Shown here piece by piece: positions 1-5,377 of a stretch of DNA of 13,147 bases; within the stretch, counting starts at the first letter, position 1; the number at the start of each line of letters is the position of its first letter. The notes under the pieces are model-generated. The model searched no databases and was not told the DNA's origin. It saw nothing but the letters and a program-made list of their open reading frames with translations. Position numbers and translations under genes: made by a program. Source of the DNA: Promethearchaeota archaeon (lineage in GTDB: Archaea; Asgardarchaeota; Lokiarchaeia; Sigyniarchaeales; SOKP01); contig JAHLWE010000083.1 of the NCBI GenBank assembly GCA_019058135.1, positions 1-13,147 of the forward strand. Direction: 5' to 3'.

Positions 1-1
1 C

Positions 2-987
2 TCATCTGGGAATGTTTATCTCGTGGGGTCTACAGAGAGTTTCGGGGCACAGAACGGTGATGCCTGTCTCTTGAAATATGATAGTTCCGGAGTCTTGCAA
101 TGGAATACGACTTGGGGGAAAATGTTATATTTGATAAAGGCAGTGCAGTTGCAACAGACTCTTCGGACAATGTCTATATTGCGGGATACACCTATACTCA
201 AAAATTCTTTTCGTTCTTGGTAAAGTATGATAGTTCGGGCAATTTAATATGGAACCGAACTTGGGATAGACCAGACTTTTATATATATTGTCATACTATA
301 GTAATTGATTCTTTAGATAATATATATATGGGAGGGAGCAGTTGCGAGAGTGAAAAGTGTAATAGGAAGACTAGAGTTGCATTAGCGAAGTATGACAGTT
401 CTGGGGATCTAAAGTGGGAACGTTATTGGGACGACGGACCGCAATCTTATTGTAGTGATTTAACTGTTGATTCATCGGGAGATATTTATCTTACCGGTTA
501 TGTGGGAAATTATGAAACAAATTTGGCTAAATACGATAGTTCGGGTGTTTTACAATGGGATAAGAAGTGGGACATTGGGGCAGGTAAGGCGATTGCGTTA
601 GATTCATTAAAAAATATTTATATTGTAGGAATTACTTATAGTACAGATGCATATTTCTTAAAATTAGATAACCAAGGCTCATCGTTATTAAATGCAACTT
701 GGGGTGGAAACACATTAGATTACGGTACAGCAATTGGAGTGGATTCATCGGATAACATTTTTATTGCGCAAAATTCAGAAAGCTTTACTTACACTGGTCC
801 TTCTACCTCGGATACAACTTCTGATGATACAGGAGAAGATTTCTTTCTGATAAAAATTATTAATGTTTCGGACACTACAACCATACCGGGATTCAATATT
901 TTATTTATAATCAGTCTAATCTATATCATATCGGGAATAATCATCAGCAGATACCATAAGTTAATTAACAAAAAGCCATCGAATTAA
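2..987 (+). pseudogene. Beta-propeller (SBBP-type repeat) surface protein, 3' part, frameshifted
   Basis: The 5' end lies outside the window. Repeats of about 40-55 residues recur, each with a D-S-S-D-N-[IV]-Y-[IL]-x-G strand followed by [FL]-x-K-Y-D-S-S-G-x-L-x-W-[ND]. Six such blades can be counted, which fits the SBBP/NHL-like beta-propeller class; such proteins are usually extracellular and bind partners or sugars. The last blade is followed by a Ser/Thr/Asp-rich linker, then Ile-Pro-Gly-Phe, one hydrophobic helix of about 20 residues and a basic tail, the layout of archaeal C-terminal membrane or sorting anchors. The first blade is read in frame 2 up to Thr-Trp-Gly (113-118), and the rest is read in frame 1. 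Restoring one G in the five-G run at 114-118 joins both parts seamlessly. The ATG at 100 is therefore not a real start. Whether this is a true mutation or a homopolymer error cannot be decided here. The family call is firm; the exact role is unknown. Confidence 0.8.
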
Positions 988-1003
988 GAAAAAAAATATT
1001 AAC

Positions 1004-1017
1004 CTTTTTTTTATTTT
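1004..1017 (+). terminator. U-tract terminator after the beta-propeller gene
   Basis: A T-rich tract with a run of eight T lies 17 bases after the stop codon. Archaeal RNA polymerase ends transcription at such U-tracts without needing a hairpin, and none is obvious here. Confidence 0.4.
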
Positions 1018-1149
1018 ACTCTCTATTCATTTTTCTTAAAGATTCTGTCTTAAGGAAATGTTTTTTAAAAAAAAGCATTATAAATATTTATTCTTATTTT
1101 TATATTTTTAATAATTTATTCCGCCAAAATCTTTTGTATGTATATTACA

Positions 1150-1158
1150 ATAATATAT
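1150..1158 (+). promoter_or_regulatory. TATA-like box before the small broken gene
   Basis: An AATATATAG box is centred about 20-24 bases before the ATG at 1174, roughly the spacing expected for a leaderless archaeal transcript. The surroundings are AT-rich, so chance occurrence is possible. Confidence 0.3.
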
Positions 1159-1173
1159 AGTATTCCATATATA

Positions 1174-1488
1174 ATGCAAGAGTATGACAGAAAATCAATT
1201 TATCTAAATACATTAAGATATTTAAATTATATCTCACAAGTTAATGACTTACTCTTTGTTTTTCATTTTTTTATTTTTTTATTTTAATATATTTTCTTCA
1301 AGTTCTCAAAGATTTTTGAGGATAAAACTCTTTACCAACTGAATGAGAAAATAGAGCAGTTTGAAACCGACCACCCTCATCTAGCATTGGTCAGTTCCGA
1401 TGATTACGCAAAAGACTTTCCCGTATTTGGCAATTACTTATTTTCGGATAAAGAAGATTTAATAATTAATAAAAATTTGGACTCCTAA
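1174..1488 (+). pseudogene. Small unknown protein gene interrupted by an in-frame TAA
   Basis: An ATG at 1174 opens a 37-codon frame ending in TAA at 1285-1287. The same frame continues without another stop to TAA at 1486-1488. The second part reads like real protein: charged helical residues (KTLYQLNEKIEQFE), then HLALVSSDDYAKDFPVFGNY and a polar tail, and its base composition is visibly richer in G and C than the flanks. It has no start codon of its own. The simplest reading is a gene of about 104 codons broken inside a T-rich stretch (about 1258-1300), where the first part ends in an odd run of Phe and Leu. An indel-plus-stop or a sequencing error are alternatives. I do not recognise the family and assign no function. 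It lies just upstream of the PadR operon on the same strand. Confidence 0.4.
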
Positions 1489-1490
1489 TC

Positions 1491-1500
1491 CTTTATATAT
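1491..1500 (+). promoter_or_regulatory. TATA-like box of the PadR operon
   Basis: TTTATATAT lies about 27 bases before the TTG at 1526 and about 65 bases before the ATG at 1562. It is the best TATA candidate before the operon and would place the transcript start near 1524. PadR proteins often repress their own promoter, so an operator may lie around here, but no clear palindrome is visible. Confidence 0.4.
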
Positions 1501-1561
1501 CACGAATACTATATCAGTCACAGTATTGAATAATAAAATAAAAAATAAAAAATACACAGAG

Positions 1562-2107
1562 ATGAGAAACATTATAAAACGAGTAAAAGAATTAGGCCCA
1601 ACTGCCTTAATTGCATCAAAAGAATTCAGAAATTTCGTTGAAAAATTTGAATCTGAAATAAATCGCGGCATTAGTACATTATGTATATTATCCATTATTA
1701 ATCAAGCAGGAGATGAGGGAATATATGGCTACAAAATTCTTAAGGAATTAGAAGAACAAACAAATGATATGTTAGTTATTGAGGAAGGTACTCTATATCC
1801 CCTTCTAAGAAAACTTGAACGAGACAAACTAATTAAATCGGAACAGAGAAAATATAGTGGAAGACCAAGAAAATATTATTTCATGACTGAAAATGGTCTT
1901 AAGATTTACAATCATATTAATGGCTTTTTCACTAAACTAACTGAATCTATTTCACCCTTGATGGATATGAATGTTTATCTAAAAGAGGATTATGTTTATT
2001 GCCCAAATTGTGCGAATAAAATTGATATTTCTAAAGAAGATTTCAATTTTTGCGAGATCTGTGGTTTAAATATTCAAGATTTAAAAGAAAGGAGGTTAAA
2101 AAAATGA
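1562..2107 (+). CDS. PadR-family transcriptional regulator with C-terminal zinc ribbon
   Basis: This 181-residue protein has a PadR winged helix at about residues 36-115. Visible marks are ILSIINQ, GIYGYKILKELEE, the signature EEGTLYPLLRKLE (74-86), and GRPRKYYFMTENG at the wing. PadR proteins are dimeric DNA-binding repressors that respond to small molecules or membrane stress. The C-terminus is unusual: after a short helix comes a Cys4 zinc ribbon, CPNC (147-150) and CEIC (164-167), in place of the longer helical dimerisation region of typical PadR proteins. I chose the ATG at 1562. A TTG at 1526 in the same frame would add 12 Lys/Asn-rich residues and sits at leaderless distance from the TATA box, so it remains possible. 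The stop overlaps the next start (ATGA), so the two genes are translationally coupled. The PadR call is firm; ligand and targets are unknown. Confidence 0.9.
   Translation: MRNIIKRVKELGPTALIASKEFRNFVEKFESEINRGISTLCILSIINQAGDEGIYGYKILKELEEQTNDMLVIEEGTLYPLLRKLERDKLIKSEQRKYSGRPRKYYFMTENGLKIYNHINGFFTKLTESISPLMDMNVYLKEDYVYCPNCANKIDISKEDFNFCEICGLNIQDLKERRLKK
2091..2095 (+). promoter_or_regulatory. Strong Shine-Dalgarno site for the HAAS-like gene
   Basis: GGAGG lies 8 bases before the ATG at 2104, inside the end of the PadR gene. It decides the start of the downstream gene over an earlier in-frame ATG at 2050, which lacks any such site and would overlap the PadR zinc ribbon. Confidence 0.75.
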
Positions 2108-3150
2108 GTCAAGAATATATGGATAGTTTGGTAAAAGATTTCTTAAAAAATGTGAAAAAAAAATTACCAGAATGGTTAAAAGAAAAAAAGAAGGAAGTTA
2201 AGGATATTTTAGCTGAACTTGAGGAACATATTTGGGAAAAAGCTGAAGAATTATCAGATGTGGCTCAACCAACTGAAGATTCAGTACGTTTAGCAATAGC
2301 CCATATGGGAACACCAGAAAGTATAGCAAGGGAGTACAAACGTCGAGGAACACCAAAATATTACATAACAGAGGAACTTTGGCCACTTTATACGAAAGTT
2401 TTGAAAATAATACTTGTGGTAATAATTGCAATTGCTATTTTTTCTACAGTATTAAATTTAATGACAGGTAACTTAGAAGAGGCTTTAAGTTTTTTCGGTT
2501 ATTTCATGGGATTTTTTTCAGCATTTACAATAGTGTCAATAATTTTTGTAGTTTTATCAATGGAAGGTTATTTTCCTGAAGATTTCAAATCAGAAAAAGA
2601 ACTTAAGAAGGAGGCTCGTCGGCTTGAAATCGCTCGAGAAAAGGGATTACCTATATCTCCCAGGACTGGGAAACCTTTAAAACCTTTTATAAGTCCCATT
2701 GGTGAAATTATTGGAGGAATCATTGTGGTTAGTATTGGTATATTTCTTATAACACTTCCTATTCCGGGTTTAGTCAGTTCGATGAATCCAGGATTTCTAT
2801 TAATACTTGGTGTTTTTGGAGTGTTTACATTAATAGAAGGAGTATTGAATACAACTCGTGGTGTTATTGGAAATTATCAAGTAAAGACCCATCAGGTAAT
2901 TCATATAATAACGATTGGAGTAAAATTAGCTGTAATACCATTAGCTGTTATTCTTTGGAGTCGCCCTGATATAATTCCTTTTATAATTTGGGATGAATCA
3001 ACAAATACTTTGGTTAATATAGGAGTCGCACCAGAATTCTATGATTTTTGTACAAATATCATGGCTGTAATAATAGTAATAACAATAGTTGTTCCAATAG
3101 AAGACGTATACAAAATCATAAAGTTGGAAAAATATAAAGTAAAAAATTAA
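2104..3150 (+). CDS. HAAS/DUF1700-like domain membrane protein, six predicted helices
   Basis: This 348-residue protein starts at the ATG with the GGAGG site, overlapping PadR by 4 bases. Residues 1-95 are a charged, soluble, all-helical head that resembles the HAAS/DUF1700 domain: a [FY]-[LI]-x(3)-L-P-x-W-like motif, a DILAELEEHIWEKAEEL helix, then LAIAHMGTPESIAREYKRRG. In that family the helical head is typically encoded beside a PadR gene, and the pair is thought to sense or regulate membrane state. Six hydrophobic segments follow at about 100-120, 130-152, 200-220, 229-248, 266-286 and 317-334. A charged cytoplasmic-type loop at 155-195 contains SPRTGKPLKP. The membrane part has no transporter motif that I recognise. 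The pairing supports a regulatory or envelope-stress role; the domain call is likely and the precise function unknown. Confidence 0.75.
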   Translation: MSQEYMDSLVKDFLKNVKKKLPEWLKEKKKEVKDILAELEEHIWEKAEELSDVAQPTEDSVRLAIAHMGTPESIAREYKRRGTPKYYITEELWPLYTKVLKIILVVIIAIAIFSTVLNLMTGNLEEALSFFGYFMGFFSAFTIVSIIFVVLSMEGYFPEDFKSEKELKKEARRLEIAREKGLPISPRTGKPLKPFISPIGEIIGGIIVVSIGIFLITLPIPGLVSSMNPGFLLILGVFGVFTLIEGVLNTTRGVIGNYQVKTHQVIHIITIGVKLAVIPLAVILWSRPDIIPFIIWDESTNTLVNIGVAPEFYDFCTNIMAVIIVITIVVPIEDVYKIIKLEKYKVKN

Positions 3151-3157
3151 AAATCTA

Positions 3158-3175
3158 TTTTTTTTTTTCTTTTTT
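3158..3175 (+). terminator. U-tract terminator of the PadR-HAAS operon
   Basis: Eight bases after the stop, a tract of about 18 bases is almost pure T, with no hairpin. This is the form expected for archaeal intrinsic termination. Confidence 0.55.
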
Positions 3176-3267
3176 AATTAAAGTTTTAATTCTGCTTTAA
3201 TGTAATTCTCATTTTTCTCTTGAATGGTTACGAGTTTATCATTTATGAGAACTGATGTAATTTCTAA

Positions 3268-3492
3268 TGTAGTTGGTATAAAACATATACTCAATTTTAT
3301 TCATTAATTTATTTAGTACAACACGAGGAATTTACTTTAACAATCAGCACATTTCTTACTTCCTTAAATTCAGAAATCTATAACACCTCTTTCACGAGTA
3401 TAGCCTATATACCTGCCAATGAAAAATCTATAAGCTCGAAGGAGTTTGTTGAATTCAATTCGTCTGTTACGTTATCACAGCATTATAAAATT
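3268..3492 (+). other. Coding-like open frame without a start codon, joined to the Cys-rich gene
   Basis: The frame of the ten-cysteine gene is open back to a stop at 3265-3267 and contains no ATG, GTG or TTG before 3493. From about 3316 it reads like protein, for example EEFTLTISTFLTSLNSEIYN and then IPANEKSISSKEFVEFNSS, with base composition richer than the AT-rich flank. An ATG at 3245 in the neighbouring frame runs 20 codons before stopping at 3305-3307, and could be the true 5' end if one base is missing or extra near 3305. Possible readings are a decayed or frameshifted leader, or chance. No function is assigned. Confidence 0.35.
3484..3490 (+). promoter_or_regulatory. TATA-like box before the Cys-rich gene
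   Basis: TATAAAA lies 24-30 bases before the ATG at 3514, the classical spacing for a leaderless archaeal transcript starting at or just before that ATG. It supports 3514 as an alternative to the TTG at 3493, but it also sits inside the coding-like open frame, so the evidence conflicts. Confidence 0.4.
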
Positions 3493-3900
3493 TTGGGTAA
3501 GGTTGCCAAAAAAATGGCGAGAATATATGAGTTATCTGGCTATAAATCTGGAGATGAAAATTTCGCAGAGTTGAGTCGGGCTTACCATACTATGGAAAAA
3601 GAAATTAAGACTCTCTCTAAGCTCGTAAAAAAAGAACTCCCAGAATACGACCGTCAGATACTTCAAGGCATAGCAATCTTGGCGGATCCTCCATGGTGGG
3701 TATGTGCTGCTGCAGCTTTTACTTGTGGCTTCTTTATAGGATACATTGTAGGATGTGCAATTGCCTCAGCATTTACTGGGGGTGTTGCGTTTATAGTATG
3801 CGTTGGATCGATAGCAGCGTTGGTCGGTATGGTATTTACAATAGTTATGTCTTGTACCATTTCTTGTTGCTGTATGGGTTATACGATATGTTGTGATTAA
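3493..3900 (+). CDS. Small protein with hydrophobic ten-cysteine C-terminus (possible precursor peptide)
   Basis: The frame gives 135 residues from the TTG at 3493 or 128 from the ATG at 3514, and may once have been longer at the N-terminus. Counted from 3514, residues 1-58 are soluble, charged and helical. Residues 59-62 are PPWW. Residues 63-128 are hydrophobic and Gly/Ala-rich with ten cysteines, at 64, 71, 81, 96, 114, 118, 119, 120, 126 and 127, and almost no charge. A soluble leader followed by a compact ten-cysteine hydrophobic core is the layout of halocin C8-type archaeal microhalocins, whose mature peptide also has ten cysteines, although the spacing differs and I see no Tat signal. 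A membrane protein with two hydrophobic spans and cysteine ligands is the main alternative. Neither a processing protease nor an exporter is visible nearby. The PadR-HAAS operon ends 342 bases upstream. The coding call is good; the function is a hypothesis. Confidence 0.6.
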   Translation: MGKVAKKMARIYELSGYKSGDENFAELSRAYHTMEKEIKTLSKLVKKELPEYDRQILQGIAILADPPWWVCAAAAFTCGFFIGYIVGCAIASAFTGGVAFIVCVGSIAALVGMVFTIVMSCTISCCCMGYTICCD

Positions 3901-3936
3901 ATTTTAAATCATGGGAATGGTATTCTCTCTTTTCCC

Positions 3937-3952
3937 TTTTTTTTTTATTTTT
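3937..3952 (+). terminator. U-tract between the Cys-rich gene and the convergent membrane gene
   Basis: A T-rich tract including ten consecutive T lies about 37 bases after the stop of the Cys-rich gene. It would end the plus-strand transcript before it runs into the opposing gene. Confidence 0.4.
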
Positions 3953-4035
3953 AATACCCTTTTCCCTTTCTTTTAAGTCAATACAAGACTACTCTATATT
4001 ATTTCTGAATTAGTTCGAGAGAAATTCAAGGATTC

Positions 4036-4437
4036 TTATTTATCTATTTCTTTAGTCTTAATCTTTTTTACAGAAAAATACACATATAAAATCCCAATAC
4101 TAAATCCAAGGGTAAGACTAATTCCAAGGATGAAAAATGGCAAGTTCATACCTTGTATACCTGGGTTGCTTAATCCATTTGTATAAGAAATCGCAACAAG
4201 TAAAAATAAAAACCAAAGAAAACTCAAATATGCCATAGCACCATATTTTTTTTCCTTTTCTTTTAAAGTATAAACTATATAAATTAATCCAGTAATTAAA
4301 AAAATGAAAGAACCTATAAGCATTAATTTAGCCAAGAAAGATGTAATTAATAGGTTAACATGGAAGAATGAATACACAATCCCGAAAATACCAGAAATAC
4401 TTATCATACAGTAATAGATAATCTTTTTTATATCCAT
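4036..4437 (-). CDS. Four-helix integral membrane protein, unknown function
   Basis: This 133-residue protein is almost entirely hydrophobic, with predicted membrane segments at about residues 5-26, 36-57, 67-86 and 99-122. A basic loop (LKEKEKKYG, 58-66) follows the second segment and a Lys-rich tail (KKIKTKEIDK) ends the protein, so both ends are probably cytoplasmic. No catalytic, transport or metal-binding motif is visible and I do not recognise the family. GTGAT, complementary to the anti-Shine-Dalgarno end, lies 4 bases before the ATG. A TATA-like stretch (4489-4499 on this strand) is about 55 bases upstream. The gene is convergent with the Cys-rich gene. An immunity or export role for that peptide would be a guess based only on proximity. 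Confidence 0.65.
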   Translation of the reverse strand: MDIKKIIYYCMISISGIFGIVYSFFHVNLLITSFLAKLMLIGSFIFLITGLIYIVYTLKEKEKKYGAMAYLSFLWFLFLLVAISYTNGLSNPGIQGMNLPFFILGISLTLGFSIGILYVYFSVKKIKTKEIDK

Positions 4438-4537
4438 TAAATCACTTTTTTTTCAATCTATGACTAAATAATAAAAAATCAAAAAAAGTATATATAATTT
4501 TTGTGAATATTTAGTTTTTTGATCTAAATTATTAAAA

Positions 4538-4563
4538 TATCTCAAACACATTAGTTTGAGATA
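4538..4563. repeat. Perfect 10-bp inverted repeat with 6-base loop
   Basis: TATCTCAAAC and its exact complement GTTTGAGATA flank a loop of ACATTA. It lies between the membrane gene (start at 4437) and the decayed genes ending at 4632, and is followed on the plus strand by five C. On the minus strand a TTTT follows at once, so it could end the minus-strand transcript from the decayed operon. An operator is the alternative. Confidence 0.5.
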
Positions 4564-4631
4564 CCCCCTTGAATTTTGCAATAAACCTTATAATATAATT
4601 TAATATTTTCAACTTTAAATAATATATATCC

Positions 4632-5094
4632 TTAAGGAAAATTAAGGTTTCCAATATCATATGATATATGAAAATTAAAAAATTCATAATTATATTTAAA
4701 GAAAAAAACAATTTCGAAAAAATTAAATAAAACTTTCAAATGTATTGATATTATCTCTAATGGTTCATGGGAAATGGCAATTCTATAACTTAATAAATCT
4801 GTCTCTTCTAAGATCTGAGTTATAACATTTTCATAATCATCACTAAAATAACTTCGAACCATATTTAATGAACTAACGATTTCATTGAAATTAGGATAAA
4901 TTTCTTTACTCCCTTTAACCGTTTTTATTTGTATTTTATAATATCCATACTTATGAGCTTCAGAATATCTCTTAATAACACTTAATTTTCTTTTATAAGA
5001 ATAATATTCTTTTTTTTATTTTAAAATTATAGGTAAAAGAGCTAGGTATGATGTTCTCACTATTTAATTCCATATCACTCACTATTTTAAACAT
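4632..5094 (-). pseudogene. Unknown protein gene with a frameshift in an A8 run
   Basis: An ATG at 5094 opens a frame (MFKIVSDMELNSENIIPSSF...) that runs into the eight-A run corresponding to plus positions 5010-5017 and then quickly stops. With one A fewer the frame continues as KKEYYSYKRKLSVIKRYSEA and stays open to a stop at 4632. The restored product would be about 154 residues: polar and charged for the first 115, then a Phe-rich low-complexity tail that may itself be drifted sequence. An internal ATG at 4862 alone would give 76 residues and cut off the well-formed part. I do not recognise the family. Its start overlaps the stop of the preceding fragment, so the two were once an operon. 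Either a real frameshift or a homopolymer error fits. Confidence 0.45.
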
Positions 5095-5377
5095 TATACT
5101 CGATTACTCGATTCTTAATTTTATTTTTATTATTAACAATGTCAAGTAATTCATCTGCTAAATTTACGTTTAACATGCGAGACCACTCTGTAGAAATTTC
5201 GTTATACAAGTCAAATTTCTTTTTCTTTTCCGACAATTCATCATATCGTAATTTAGCCTTTTTGTAAGATCCAGACTATTGAGCATCCATTTTTATGATT
5301 TGTATAACTTCATTTAATTCCTTCTCCTCATTTTTGTTTAAATTCTCTGCTTCTTTATAGTTATGCCAGCAATTGTT
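5087..5377 (-). pseudogene. Decayed helical protein fragment with in-frame TAG
   Basis: One minus-strand frame reads WHNYKEAENLNKNEEKELNE and so on, then an in-frame TAG at 5276-5278, then SGSYKKAKLRYDELSEKKKK, STEWSRMLNVNLADELLD and a stop at 5087-5089. The composition is that of a charged helical protein, loosely like a tetratricopeptide-type helix array, but I cannot name the family. There is no start codon, and the 5' side merges into the broken end of the GH31 remnant around 5370-5440. The stop overlaps the ATG of the next fragment by a few bases, the mark of a former operon. The upstream border is approximate. Confidence 0.4.

Noticed and set aside
16..201. Minus-strand open frame at the window start
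   Set aside because: Antisense to the beta-propeller blades, which carry clear family repeats.
988..1173. RNA gene or coding remnant in the spacer after the beta-propeller gene
   Set aside because: Only A/T runs and no stable fold or protein-like frame; nothing supportable beyond the U-tract.
1459..1695. Minus-strand open frame over the PadR start
   Set aside because: Phe/Ile-rich shadow of AT-rich DNA; the plus strand holds clear PadR sequence in the overlapping part.
2050..2103. Earlier ATG at 2050 as start of the HAAS-like protein
   Set aside because: It lies within the PadR zinc ribbon coding region with no ribosome site, while the ATG at 2104 has GGAGG at 8 bases and gives the usual 4-base overlap.
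2198..2431. Minus-strand open frame inside the HAAS-like gene
   Set aside because: Leu/Val-rich shadow of the well-supported HAAS-like coding sequence, with no motif of its own.
3663..3896. Alternative frames over the Cys-rich C-terminus on both strands
   Set aside because: The plus alternative (3693-3896) is also Cys-rich, but only because the TGT/TGC-rich DNA gives Cys in other frames. It lacks a leader, and the main frame is longer and continuous upstream. The minus frame (3663-3860) is a shadow.
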